From: Vibrio splendidus
GTDB taxonomy: Bacteria; Pseudomonadota; Gammaproteobacteria; Enterobacterales; Vibrionaceae
Assembly (NCBI RefSeq): GCF_001557875.1
Contig: NZ_LNRF01000001.1
Span: 744,001 to 808,000 of the forward strand
Reading direction: 5' to 3'
Length of the DNA: 64,000 nucleotides
A program made the translations under genes and the position numbers. Positions 43,728-52,440 of this stretch are shown piece after piece; the first letter of the stretch is position 1; every line of letters starts with the position of its first letter. The notes below the pieces were generated by a model. It had not been told where the DNA came from. It made no database searches and saw only the letters and a list, made by a program, of their open reading frames with translations.

Positions 43728-45191
43728 ATGAAACTTAAGCTTATTTCGATCGCACTTATTGCTGGTGGCCTCACGGCTTGTGGCGGAGGTGGCGGTGGTA
43801 GCAGCAGTAACAATACGCCAGCACCTCAAACGAAAACCTTACAAGGTGTGGCTATCGATGGTTATATCTCAGGGGCGACTGCGTTTTTAGACATCAACTA
43901 TAACGGTGTGTTAGATGAAGGGGAGCCTAGTAGTATCACTGACGATGAAGGGAGCTATGAACTATCTTTAACGGGATCTAATTCAGACTGTATGGATTAT
44001 GCCCCAATCGTAGTAAATGTGCCTGTCGGCGCCATTGATGCGGATAACCCCAACACGCCGATTACTGAACCCTATCAGCTAGTATTTCCGCCTGTCATGA
44101 CGGTGAGTTCCGATCAAGAAATTAAGTCTACAACACCACTGACAACCGTTCTATGGAATGAAATTCAAGCCGACTTGTATAAAGGTGGCTTAAACAGTTG
44201 CTCTGCCTTAAAGCAAGCCGTGAACACCCAAAATAGCGTTATCCAAAATGTGAAAGAGCATGACTTCCGAATTGCGAACCGATACAACATCGCAGTGGAA
44301 GATTTGTATGGTGATTTCGTTAAGAATCAAAATACCGAGCTCTATGAGTTAGCGCAGAAAATGATGCCAGCTATTAAAAAGTCGTATCAAGAGACGAAAG
44401 ATATTCAAAAAGAGAACCCAAAAGCTCAGCAAGCTTATGTTGATTATTACTGGGAGCATTGGGATTACACTAAGAAGAACGAAATTAATAAGTGGTATAA
44501 AGTTAAAACAGTGATGACCGCTGACAAGCTGATTGTTATTGAACATGAAGTGTCCGCTGATTTGCAGACCGAACTAGCGTTAAATAAGCATATTGAGCGT
44601 AATAGCCAAAAGAAAAATGGTTTGGAATATGACAAAGAAGCTTGGTTCTCATTGGATAGTGATGGAACGGAATATTCATGTTCGGTGCAAGAGACGATCA
44701 AGCAACAGGTTTTGCCTAACTCACTCGCGACCTTTGGTGTGTTGAACCGTGGTTGGTCTAAACAACCTGATTGGGACAGTTGTTCACGTCAAAATGTCGG
44801 TGCTGGATTCATGCAAACCTTGTCGGCAGATCTTGTCGGTGACTACAAAGATCAGTTTACCCAAGTACAAGCGAAATTTAATTTTGAGAATAACGCACCA
44901 CATCCAGAGTGGGTTAATCTAGGCGATTCATTGGATAGCGTGTCGCGCAGCGACTTTGATGCGCTCAACTACCTATCGGTAGATTTTAATGACAACAGTT
45001 CCTATGGATCTGACAGCTGGAACAGACATAAGTATGCGTACATTGAAAATACGCCGTTTGATTATACTCAAACGATAACGTCTAGATATTCTCAAGGTAA
45101 CTGGACTAAAGGTTATTACTACCAAAATGGCACAAGTCGATTTGAGTGTTCAGATGATGGTGTGAACTGGTCAAAAGACACTTGTAAGTAA
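43728..45191 (+). CDS. Gly-linker lipoprotein of unknown function
   Basis: A 487-residue lipoprotein with lipobox LTAC (Cys 18), followed by a run of Gly and Ser (GGGGGGSSSNN). The start is ATG 43728, with AGGA upstream and a correct signal peptide; the longer frame from 43650 lacks one. Next is a domain (VAIDGYISGATAFLDINYN) like the carboxypeptidase-regulatory/EF-hand-like repeats of outer membrane lipoproteins: SGATAFLDINYNGVLDEGEP resembles a calcium-binding loop. The rest is helical then aromatic-rich. No homologue recognised with known role. It ends in SKDTCK, then a terminator. Confidence 0.7.
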   Translation: MKLKLISIALIAGGLTACGGGGGGSSSNNTPAPQTKTLQGVAIDGYISGATAFLDINYNGVLDEGEPSSITDDEGSYELSLTGSNSDCMDYAPIVVNVPVGAIDADNPNTPITEPYQLVFPPVMTVSSDQEIKSTTPLTTVLWNEIQADLYKGGLNSCSALKQAVNTQNSVIQNVKEHDFRIANRYNIAVEDLYGDFVKNQNTELYELAQKMMPAIKKSYQETKDIQKENPKAQQAYVDYYWEHWDYTKKNEINKWYKVKTVMTADKLIVIEHEVSADLQTELALNKHIERNSQKKNGLEYDKEAWFSLDSDGTEYSCSVQETIKQQVLPNSLATFGVLNRGWSKQPDWDSCSRQNVGAGFMQTLSADLVGDYKDQFTQVQAKFNFENNAPHPEWVNLGDSLDSVSRSDFDALNYLSVDFNDNSSYGSDSWNRHKYAYIENTPFDYTQTITSRYSQGNWTKGYYYQNGTSRFECSDDGVNWSKDTCK

Positions 45192-45237
45192 CACTGACGA
45201 AGTTGTGACTTAATAACTCTAGATACCTTTATGCAAT

Positions 45238-45270
45238 AAAAAAACCAGTGTCTACAAGACACTGGATTTT
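45238..45270. terminator. Bidirectional terminator between convergent genes
   Basis: CCAGTGTC (45245-45252) pairs with GACACTGG (45258-45265), A-rich on the left and T-rich on the right, so it works for the lipoprotein gene and the FAD protein gene. Confidence 0.85.
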
Positions 45271-45312
45271 AGTTTTGCTGACCGTTATATGGCTTAGCTT
45301 TATTGAAAGCGC

Positions 45313-46944
45313 TTAAACAATCTCTATTTTCTCAGCTTGGTTCTGCTCTACCATTGATAGCGCTAGTGCTTCTGCAGCCTTAATACCATCGATACCAGCA
45401 GACAGAATACCGCCTGCGTAGCCTGCACCTTCACCTGCAGGGAAGAAGCCCTTAAGGTTGATGCTTTGGAAGTCTTTGCCACGTTTGATACATACAGGAG
45501 AAGACGTACGAGTTTCAACACCGGTTAGTAGGCCGTCTGGCGTAGAGAAACCTTTGATCTTCTTCTCGAAGGCTGGGATTGCTTCACGAATCGCTTCGAT
45601 AGCAAAATCAGGCAGCGCTTTTGAAATATCAGTCAGGTGGATACCCGGTGTGAACGACGGTTGTACTTCACCGATTGCACTTGGATCGCGACCTTTCAAG
45701 AAGTCACCGATTTTCTGAGCAGGGGCGTCGTAATTTTCGCCACCAAGAACGTAAGCTCCGCTTTCTAGTTCACGTTGTAAACGGATACCAGCCAAAGCAT
45801 CACCTGGGTAATCACGCTCAGGGTCGATACCTACAACGATTGCGCTGTTTGCGTTACGTTCTGCGCGAGAGTATTGGCTCATGCCGTTAGTTACTACGCG
45901 GCCTTCTTCAGACGTTGCAGCTACTACAGTACCACCTGGGCACATACAGAAGCTGTATACAGTGCGGCCATTCTTACAGTGGTGAACCAGTTTGTAGTCC
46001 GCAGCACCTAGGATTGGGTTGCCCGCGTTCTTACCGAAACGAGCTTCATCGATCATTGATTGCTTGTGTTCGATACGGAAACCTACAGAGAAAGGCTTCG
46101 CTTCCATGTAAACGCCACGATCGTACAGCATTTCAAACGTGTCACGAGCACTGTGGCCAACAGCCAGTACAACGTGGCGAGATTTAATCTCTTCACCGTT
46201 AGAAAGCGTTAAGCCAGTGATTTGGCCATCTTCCATATGAAGGTCATCTACGCGAGTGCTGAAGCGTATTTCGCCACCTAGCTCGATGATAGATGCACGC
46301 ATTTTCTCGATCATGGTAACCAGTTTAAAGGTACCGATGTGCGGCTTACTTACGTATAGAATTTCTTCTGGTGCGCCAGCAGCAACGAACTCTTCGATTA
46401 CTTTACGGCCGTAGTGCTTTGGATCTTTAACTTGGCTGTATAGCTTACCGTCAGAGAAGGTACCTGCGCCGCCTTCACCAAACTGAACATTTGATTCAGT
46501 GTTCAGTGTACGCTTACGCCAGAAGCCAAAGGTATCTTTCGTACGTTCACGAACTTCTTTACCGCGCTCAACGATGATTGGGTTGAAACCCATTTGAGCA
46601 AGCACTAGGCCAGCGAATAAACCACAAGGGCCAAAGCCGATAACCACAGGGCGTTCAGTTTGGTTTTCAACGGCTTTAGCAACAAACTTGTACTCCATAT
46701 CAGGAGTTACTTTTACGTGCGGGTCGCTAATGAATTGTTCCAACAACTCAGCTTCGTTTTCAACGAGAACGTCAAGCGTGTAGATAAGTAAGATCTTTGA
46801 TTTCTTACGAGCATCGTAGCCACGTTTAAAGATATTAAAAGAGAGTACCTGATCAGAGTTAATACCAAGTTTCGCTTCAATAGCGTCTTGAATAGCTGGC
46901 TCTTCATGGTCTAGTGGGAGTTTAATTTCGGTTAAACGTATCAT
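45313..46944 (-). CDS. FAD-dependent oxidoreductase (COG2509-type)
   Basis: A 543-residue cytoplasmic flavoprotein. An N-terminal alpha/beta domain (about 1-90) precedes the dinucleotide-binding motif VVIGFGPCGLFAG (GFGPCG at 103-108) with a conserved acidic end (IIVERG). A middle FAD-contact segment is GEGGAGTFSDGKL (about 152), and the C-terminal GxGD-like loop is GFFPAGEGAGYAGGILSAG (about 500). The family is annotated as uncharacterised FAD-dependent dehydrogenase, conserved in proteobacteria, substrate unknown. Monocistronic. Start ATG 46944. Confidence 0.85.
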   Translation of the reverse strand: MIRLTEIKLPLDHEEPAIQDAIEAKLGINSDQVLSFNIFKRGYDARKKSKILLIYTLDVLVENEAELLEQFISDPHVKVTPDMEYKFVAKAVENQTERPVVIGFGPCGLFAGLVLAQMGFNPIIVERGKEVRERTKDTFGFWRKRTLNTESNVQFGEGGAGTFSDGKLYSQVKDPKHYGRKVIEEFVAAGAPEEILYVSKPHIGTFKLVTMIEKMRASIIELGGEIRFSTRVDDLHMEDGQITGLTLSNGEEIKSRHVVLAVGHSARDTFEMLYDRGVYMEAKPFSVGFRIEHKQSMIDEARFGKNAGNPILGAADYKLVHHCKNGRTVYSFCMCPGGTVVAATSEEGRVVTNGMSQYSRAERNANSAIVVGIDPERDYPGDALAGIRLQRELESGAYVLGGENYDAPAQKIGDFLKGRDPSAIGEVQPSFTPGIHLTDISKALPDFAIEAIREAIPAFEKKIKGFSTPDGLLTGVETRTSSPVCIKRGKDFQSINLKGFFPAGEGAGYAGGILSAGIDGIKAAEALALSMVEQNQAEKIEIV

Positions 46945-47197
46945 TTCGATGTCTCGTTTTTATAGGTGTCTTAGCTAGTTCGTTTCTTTATACAGAGTTT
47001 GATGAAAACGCTGATGTTGAAAGAAGCGATAAGCTCACAATGGCGCGCATTTTACGAGAAATTGATTTATCTGTCATACTAATTTGGAAACATGGAGCAA
47101 ATAGACACGATATTAGAGCCGTATGATGTTGAATTTTGCTTTGGGATGAGTATTATCCCCATTCTTCAATTTTGACTAACTTATAGAGCAGAGCATC

Positions 47198-47521
47198 ATG
47201 GCATTTGTCGTAGGCGATAATTGTATTCAATGTAAATACACAGACTGTGTGGCAGTGTGCCCCGCAGATGCGTTCCATGAAGGCCCAAATTTCATGGTAA
47301 TCAACCCAATCGAATGTATTGATTGTGGTTTATGTGTACCTGAATGTGATGCTCAAGCAATCTTCCAAGAAGATGAACTGCCAGAAGATCAAAAGATCTT
47401 CATCGAAGTGAACGCAGAACTTGCCGAAATCTGGCCGGTACAAACGGAAGTAAAAGCACCAATGGATGACGCTGAAAAGTGGAATGGTGTAACTGATAAG
47501 TTGGCAATGCTAGAAAAGTAA
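47198..47521 (+). CDS. fdxA: 7Fe ferredoxin FdxA
   Basis: A 107-residue ferredoxin. The cysteines are at 9, 12, 17, 21, 40, 43, 46 and 50. By alignment with Azotobacter ferredoxin I (shifted by one), C9, C17 and C50 bind a [3Fe-4S] cluster and C21, C40, C43 and C46 a [4Fe-4S] cluster, with C12 free. The C-terminal 57 residues are the long tail of the family, including [12 protein letters not shown]. It transfers electrons in the cytoplasm. No partner reductase is adjacent. Start ATG 47198, first codon of the conserved MAFVV. Confidence 0.93.
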   Translation: MAFVVGDNCIQCKYTDCVAVCPADAFHEGPNFMVINPIECIDCGLCVPECDAQAIFQEDELPEDQKIFIEVNAELAEIWPVQTEVKAPMDDAEKWNGVTDKLAMLEK

Positions 47522-47628
47522 TTCTGCTACTTGAAATAAACCTTCCCCAAAAAAGATCCCCAATTCAGTCGGCCCTCCTTCTTGAGGATGACGGCTGAAG
47601 TAAACTTTACCTCGGTTCTCTATTTTAC

Positions 47629-47669
47629 GTCATTCCCTACGGTGAGGGACGAGCAAGATAGGGAATCTT
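47629..47669. repeat. Short interspersed palindromic repeat
   Basis: ATTCCCTA (47632-47639) and TAGGGAAT (47659-47666) form a hairpin with a 19-base loop (CGGTGAGGGACGAGCAAGA). It reminds me of a small dispersed palindromic unit seen often between genes in Vibrio and Shewanella. It lies between convergent fdxA and the methyltransferase. Confidence 0.5.
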
Positions 47670-47715
47670 GCTCTTTGTATTCGCTAAATCTGGCTAGCTG
47701 TTTCTCTCGAATCGA

Positions 47716-48450
47716 TTAACTATGCTGGCGACGCATGTTGTCGAGAATGATGCCAGTCGCCATTGCAACGTTCAAAGACTCTGCGCCACCGAATGCTGGA
47801 ATCGTAATCTTATCTGTCACGTATTTAGCGGCGTGTTCACGAATACCGTGAGACTCGCTGCCCATCAGCAAAATGCCATTTGCAGTGAAGTCAGTCTTAT
47901 GAACACTTTCGCCTTCCAAAAATGCACCGTAAACCGGTAGATTCGCTTGTTCTAAGTAAGCTGGTAAGTCAGTTTGACTTACGTGTACTCGGCCAAAACT
48001 GCCCATAGTCGCGCTGATGGTTTTAGGGTTGTATGGGTCTGCGCAATCACTGCTCGCAACGATATGCTTGATGCCATACCAGTCTGCTACGCGAATAATC
48101 GTACCTAGATTGCCAGGGTCTGAAACGCCATCAAGCGCAATCATCAAGCCTGTCGCTTCTGGTAATTCAACCTTTGGAATCTCAACCACAGCAATTGCGG
48201 CATTGTTACTTACCAAAGTACTTGCCTTGGTTAGATCGTCTAGCGAGGCTTCAACACAATCAAACTCAATCAGTGATGCGTGATTTTCAGATAAGAAATC
48301 AGCAGTAGCGAAGACGTTCTTTACGACTAAGTCACTATTGAACAGTTCAAGAACGTTCTTTTCACCTTGAACTAGAAACAGGCCGTGGGCTTTACGTTGT
48401 TTCTTTTGGCCCAAAGCACGAAGGAGTTTTAATTGGTTTTTTGAAATCAT
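47716..48450 (-). CDS. TrmH/SpoU-family RNA methyltransferase
   Basis: A 244-residue SPOUT-class methyltransferase that methylates 2'-O of ribose in rRNA or tRNA with S-adenosylmethionine. The N-terminal RNA-binding domain (ISKNQLKLLRALGQKKQRKA) is followed by the SPOUT knot: motif 1 DPGNLGTIIRVADW (about 113), motif 2 LLMGSESHGI (about 190), motif 3 GGAESLNVAMATG (about 221). It resembles RlmB/TrmH-like small methyltransferases; the target nucleotide is unknown. It starts ATG 48450. Monocistronic, close to a terminator of the next gene on the same strand. Confidence 0.88.
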   Translation of the reverse strand: MISKNQLKLLRALGQKKQRKAHGLFLVQGEKNVLELFNSDLVVKNVFATADFLSENHASLIEFDCVEASLDDLTKASTLVSNNAAIAVVEIPKVELPEATGLMIALDGVSDPGNLGTIIRVADWYGIKHIVASSDCADPYNPKTISATMGSFGRVHVSQTDLPAYLEQANLPVYGAFLEGESVHKTDFTANGILLMGSESHGIREHAAKYVTDKITIPAFGGAESLNVAMATGIILDNMRRQHS

Positions 48451-48532
48451 GTTTTTATCCTAGATATAAGCCCGCGCATTATAGAGCAAAGGTTGGATAA
48501 CCAAAAGCGTGATGACTCAATGCGATCCACAT

Positions 48533-48563
48533 AAAAACGAAAAGCGCACTAAATAGCGCGCTC
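48533..48563 (-). terminator. Terminator of the Tas-like reductase gene
   Basis: Read on the minus strand: AGCGCGCT, loop, AGTGCGCT, followed by TTTTCGTTTTT. One G-U pair in the stem. Confidence 0.75.
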
Positions 48564-48604
48564 TTATGGGGATTGACTTACCTAAGTCTCGCTGAACTGA
48601 CAGC

Positions 48605-49657
48605 TTAATACGGAGCAGGATAGCGCTTAAAGACGGTATTGATATCGGTAAGGATCTCTTTTGATAACGGTTTACTGAAAGCGGCTACGTTCTCTTTTAG
48701 CTGCTCCATAGTGGTTGCACCAATGATGGTGGACGTCACTCCATCAACTTGATTACACCAAGCCAATGCCAGTTGGCTCGGAGTAAATCCATGAGCATTC
48801 GCCACTTCAACATAGCCTTTAACCGCTTCATTGGCAGATTCAGTGTCACGGAAAATACCTTTGCGTTGCATGTAAGTCCAGCGGCTACCTTCCGGCCTTG
48901 CACCATCAATGTATTTACCACTTAGCATACCGGCAGCCAAAGGTGACCATGGCAGATAAGCGACATCTTCATGCACACAGTTCTCAATCAGATATGGCCA
49001 GTCTTTTGCGTGCAGCAAGCTAAATTCATTCTGGATCGAAACCATACGTGGCAAATCGTGTTTTTCGCTCAGCTTGAGGTAAGTGTTGATGCCCCAAGTG
49101 GAATCATCTGAAAGCCCGACATGGCGAATTTTACCCAACTTAATACAGCTTGCTAATGCTTGTAGGATTTCCAACATTTCAGCTTCATGCTGCTTTCGGT
49201 CAATATCACTGAATCGAATGTGATTCGGGAAATGCTTGCCAAAGTGAGGCGTTGTGCGATTTGGCCAATGAAGTTGGTAAAGGTCGATATAGTCTGTTTG
49301 TAGGCGCTTTAATGATGCGTCAACGGCTGCGATCACGGCTTCACCGGTTATAGGACCACCATCTCGAACCCAAGGAAGTCCAGGGCCAGCAATTTTGCTT
49401 GCGATGATCAACTCTTGGCGACGCTGTGGGTTACGCGATAACCAGTTACCAATGATTGCTTCTGTTTTGCCGTAGGTATCTGGAGAAGGTGGAACTGCGT
49501 ACATCTCTGCAGTATCGATAAAGTTAATACCTTGGCTTAATGCGTACTCAATCTGTTGGTCGGCTTGCTGTTGCGTATTTTGTAGCCCCCAAGTCATGCT
49601 GCCAAGACAGATACGGGAAACGGGAATTTGACTACTTCCTAGCTTTGAATATTCCAT
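48605..49657 (-). CDS. Tas-like aldo/keto reductase
   Basis: A 350-residue NADPH-dependent aldo/keto reductase. Catalytic residues visible: Asp in FIDTAEMYA (about 51), Tyr in the same motif, Lys in ELIIASKIAGPG (about 88) and His in LYQLHWPNR (about 131). VTSTIIGATTMEQL binds the cofactor phosphate. I use ATG 49657 (MEYSKLGSSQIPVSR) because the frame from 49780 adds 41 residues without a site, and this length matches Tas (346). Its role in Vibrio is unproven; E. coli Tas suppresses a tyrosine auxotrophy. Confidence 0.82.
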   Translation of the reverse strand: MEYSKLGSSQIPVSRICLGSMTWGLQNTQQQADQQIEYALSQGINFIDTAEMYAVPPSPDTYGKTEAIIGNWLSRNPQRRQELIIASKIAGPGLPWVRDGGPITGEAVIAAVDASLKRLQTDYIDLYQLHWPNRTTPHFGKHFPNHIRFSDIDRKQHEAEMLEILQALASCIKLGKIRHVGLSDDSTWGINTYLKLSEKHDLPRMVSIQNEFSLLHAKDWPYLIENCVHEDVAYLPWSPLAAGMLSGKYIDGARPEGSRWTYMQRKGIFRDTESANEAVKGYVEVANAHGFTPSQLALAWCNQVDGVTSTIIGATTMEQLKENVAAFSKPLSKEILTDINTVFKRYPAPY

Positions 49658-50026
49658 TGAATTCGGGGTTCCTGTGGTTAGGTTCTCTGGTACTCGCATT
49701 ATAGTTTTGAAAAGAGGGCGAGTGAGGAATGAAAACGAATATGAATTATTAGCACAAAATGACACGACAAGGTATGGCATCGGGGAGTTTAGTGAGTCGT
49801 TTCTCGGCGTCGTAAGCTAACGTGTGCAATGTGTGAAAATACATTCGGGAGAAATTATGAGCCGAACGGTGAGCGAGAAGTGAAGAACAACAAGCAATGA
49901 ACGAAGGATTAATCGTCAACTTTTTTGGGGCTGGGGGATGAAAATACATCAAGAATAAAAAAGCTCTACAGGATAGAGCGTAGAGCTTTTTTATAGGGGT
50001 CTTAATAGTGCTAGGTATTCATTGAG
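49658..50026. other. Intergenic region between Tas-like gene and the 48-residue gene
   Basis: About 370 bases. The right part holds a strong terminator (49957-49992); the left part should carry the promoter of the Tas-like gene. A tiny frame with a good site (ATG 49857, 8 codons, MSRTVSEK) is too short to support. Confidence 0.5.
49957..49992. terminator. Terminator of the 48-residue gene
   Basis: AAAAAAGCTCTA (49957-49968) pairs perfectly with TAGAGCTTTTTT (49981-49992), loop of 12. It lies 35 bases past the small gene's stop on the minus strand and could work both ways. Confidence 0.88.
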
Positions 50027-50173
50027 TTACGAGGTCGCGTTTGTATCGAACCCACCCTGGGTCTGCGCCTGTCTTAGAGCTTCCTGCCTTTGAACTTCTT
50101 TCTCAGTTAATACTGGTTGAAGTGTTTCCTCAGAGGCTTGAGGAGAGAAAATGAAATATTTATTAATCGTCAT
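50027..50173 (-). CDS. Small protein of unknown function (48 aa)
   Basis: A complete 48-codon frame from ATG 50173 to TAA 50027, with GGAG 8 bases before the ATG (spacing ideal) and a perfect terminator 35 bases after the stop. The product (MTINKYFIFSPQASEETLQP) is hydrophobic at its very start, then Glu/Gln-rich (LTEKEVQRQEALRQAQ), ending in GGFDTNATS. It could be a short amphipathic helix protein. Not recognised in any family. The signal pair on both sides is what makes it believable, since it is below common annotation length. Confidence 0.55.
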   Translation of the reverse strand: MTINKYFIFSPQASEETLQPVLTEKEVQRQEALRQAQTQGGFDTNATS

Positions 50174-50527
50174 AACTATGTCTCCGTGTAACGTATGACT
50201 GATTCTGCATCAAGGATAAACTGTGATCATCATCCACTTTGTACTTTTTTTGGGCTGAGAGCGAAGGGCGTAGAATGCGTACAAAGCGATCGCTTATCAT
50301 CCTTATGCAATATTGGAACTGACGAAACCCTCTGTTTTCAAGTATAGGAAGCCTCTCTAATTTCACACAATAATGATTTAGAGCAAATACATAGATGGTC
50401 AGGGGCGTAAGATGAAAAACCTCGCTACTGACCCTGCGTAGGTATTTTTCTAATAACAAATTACTTATCAACGCGCTCTAACTATTAAGTCAGTAAATCA
50501 ATTACTTAATCCATGGTGAGATGAATT
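50174..50527. other. Intergenic region upstream of pepT
   Basis: About 350 bases between the divergent small gene and pepT. A weak inverted repeat (GGTCAG at 50397-50402, CTGACC at 50428-50433, loop of 25) is the only regular pattern. A minus-strand frame of 102 codons overlaps this region but has no site and atypical composition (rejected). Confidence 0.45.
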
Positions 50528-51760
50528 ATGGAAAAGCTTGTAGAACGTTTTCTGAATTACGTTACTTTCGATACTAAATCCGACCCTTCTAATCCACAGT
50601 GCCCAAGTTCACCGGGTCAAATTACCTTTGCTGAAGCCTTAAAGTTAGAATTGGTTGCATTAAACTTAGTTGATGTCTCTTTAGATGAAAATGGATACTT
50701 GATGGCGAAACTGCCGTCGAATGTCGATTACCCAGTACCTGCGATTGGCTTTGTCGCGCATATGGATACCGCTCCTGACGCATCAGGCGCCAACGTGAAA
50801 CCACAAGTGATTAAAGATTACCGAGGTGGAACGATTGAATTAGGTGAAAGTGGCGAGAGTTTGAACCCAAGCCAATACCCAGACCTTGATTCTTTACATG
50901 GTCACGACCTTATTACGACTGACGGCACGACTCTGCTTGGTGCCGACAACAAGGCGGGCATCGCTGAAATCATCAGCGCGATTGCTTACCTGAAAGCGAA
51001 TCCAGAGATTAAACACGGCGACATTTGCATTGGTTTCACACCGGATGAAGAGATTGGGCGTGGTGCGAACCTGTTTGATGTTGAGAAGTTTGGTGCTGAA
51101 TGGGCGTATACCATTGATGGCGGTCCAGTAGGGGAGTTGGAATTTGAGAACTTCAATGCCACGAGCGCTGGTGTTATCTGTCATGGCGTGAACGTTCACC
51201 CGGGTACCGCAAAAGGTAAAATGGTGAACTCGATGAATATTGCGGCGCAATTCCAACTGATGATGCCAGCGCAAGAAACACCAGAATGCACCGAAGGTTA
51301 TGAAGGTTTTTATCATCTGAAATCGGCTGAAATGGGCGTGGCTCGATCTGAGTTAGGTTACATCATCCGTGATTTTGAACGTGAGGGTGTTGAGGCTCGT
51401 AAGGCATTCATGCAACAGAAAGTGGATGAGCTGAATGAGCGCCTTGAGAAAGGCCATGTTGAGTTGATACTTACCGATAGCTACTTCAATATGAAAGAGA
51501 TGGTTGAACCTCATCAGCATATTATTGAGTTGGCTAAGCAAGCGATGATTGAGTGCGATGTTGAGCCTATGATCAAACCTATCCGCGGTGGTACAGACGG
51601 CGCTCGTTTATCTTTCATGGGACTACCGTGCCCGAATATCTTTACTGGTGGCTATAACTTCCACGGTATTCATGAGTTCATTACCATTCAAGGTATGGAG
51701 CAAGCGGTAAAAGTGATTGTTGAATTGTCTCAACGTACAGCAACGCATTACCAAAAATAG
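50528..51760 (+). CDS. pepT: Peptidase T (aminotripeptidase)
   Basis: A 410-residue M20-family dizinc tripeptidase. Zinc ligands visible: H78 in GFVAHMDT, bridging D140 in LLGADNKAG, the base/ligand pair E174-E175 in [10 protein letters not shown]197 in TIDGG, and a late His in NFHGIHEF. This matches E. coli PepT residue for residue in order (H78, D140, E173/174, D196, H379). It frees the N-terminal residue of tripeptides in the cytoplasm. ATG 50528 with GGTGAGATG-like spacing upstream; it is monocistronic. Confidence 0.93.
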   Translation: MEKLVERFLNYVTFDTKSDPSNPQCPSSPGQITFAEALKLELVALNLVDVSLDENGYLMAKLPSNVDYPVPAIGFVAHMDTAPDASGANVKPQVIKDYRGGTIELGESGESLNPSQYPDLDSLHGHDLITTDGTTLLGADNKAGIAEIISAIAYLKANPEIKHGDICIGFTPDEEIGRGANLFDVEKFGAEWAYTIDGGPVGELEFENFNATSAGVICHGVNVHPGTAKGKMVNSMNIAAQFQLMMPAQETPECTEGYEGFYHLKSAEMGVARSELGYIIRDFEREGVEARKAFMQQKVDELNERLEKGHVELILTDSYFNMKEMVEPHQHIIELAKQAMIECDVEPMIKPIRGGTDGARLSFMGLPCPNIFTGGYNFHGIHEFITIQGMEQAVKVIVELSQRTATHYQK

Positions 51761-51792
51761 AACATCAGAGCGTTATATCTCTTTGTATTTTT

Positions 51793-51817
51793 GAGAGTAT
51801 TCAATAATACTCTCTTT
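51793..51817 (+). terminator. Terminator of pepT
   Basis: GAGAGTATT (51793-51801) pairs perfectly with AATACTCTC (51806-51814), loop CAAT, then a short T-run. Confidence 0.75.
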
Positions 51818-51836
51818 AAGCATAAGGGAGTACGCG

Positions 51837-52304
51837 ATGAAAAAGTTAGTTTTACTTTGCACCCACTTAGCCGTGGGTGCTTTTGGTTTTGGGCTGGGTG
51901 TTTATGCACTACCTATTTTGATTGAGCCTGATTCTCCTTCCTCAAGTTCTGTTGAAGCGATCAGTCAGCAGGCTATCTACACGGGCGAATTCACTAAAGA
52001 TCGACAAGACAGTGATTTCTTGCATTGGGGAGAAGGCATCGTCTCTGTATCTGAAAGTGCGATTGCGTTTGAAGGCGAACTGGCGCCGGGGCCTGATTAT
52101 AAGGTTTACCTCTCACCTAAGTTCATTGAAACCGAGCAAGCTTTCAATGACAGCAAGAATGAGTTACTGAGAGTCGGAGATGTGAAAACATTCGACCGCT
52201 TTATGGTTGAGCTTCCTGAAGGTCTTGATCTTAATCGATTTAATACCGTTGTGATTTGGTGTGAAACTTTTGGCCAATTTATTACTTCTGCCAAGATAAA
52301 ATGA
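51837..52304 (+). CDS. DM13-domain protein
   Basis: A 155-residue protein with an N-terminal membrane/signal segment (LVLLCTHLAVGAFGFGLGVY) and a DM13 domain (GEFTKDRQDSDFLHWGEGIVS to VVIWCETFGQFI, about 48-150), whose conserved Cys is in VIWCETF (about 142). DM13 is a small beta domain thought to carry a redox-active Cys. Whether the segment is cleaved or stays as an anchor is open. It follows the pepT terminator and is followed by a terminator of its own. Confidence 0.72.
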   Translation: MKKLVLLCTHLAVGAFGFGLGVYALPILIEPDSPSSSSVEAISQQAIYTGEFTKDRQDSDFLHWGEGIVSVSESAIAFEGELAPGPDYKVYLSPKFIETEQAFNDSKNELLRVGDVKTFDRFMVELPEGLDLNRFNTVVIWCETFGQFITSAKIK

Positions 52305-52336
52305 TAGCCTTAGTTAGGTTAATACCAGAATGAACA

Positions 52337-52363
52337 TGAGCGCTCCGGAGTTGAGCGCTTTTT
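52337..52363 (+). terminator. Terminator of the DM13 gene
   Basis: AGCGCTC (52339-52345) pairs with GAGCGCT (52353-52359), then TTTTT. Confidence 0.75.
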
Positions 52364-52440
52364 CATAGCACTGATATTAGCGGCTTTCTTGTAAATCTAA
52401 CTGTTGTAAAGCTAACTGTTGTAATGCTAAGGATTAAGTA

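Noticed and set aside
49854..49880. 8-codon frame with a good GGGAG site (ATG near 49857)
   Set aside because: Too short to tell from chance and no downstream gene to attenuate on that strand.
50163..50471. 102-codon minus-strand frame upstream of pepT
   Set aside because: No ribosome binding site, overlaps the ATG of the better-supported 48-residue gene, and its composition is not protein-like.
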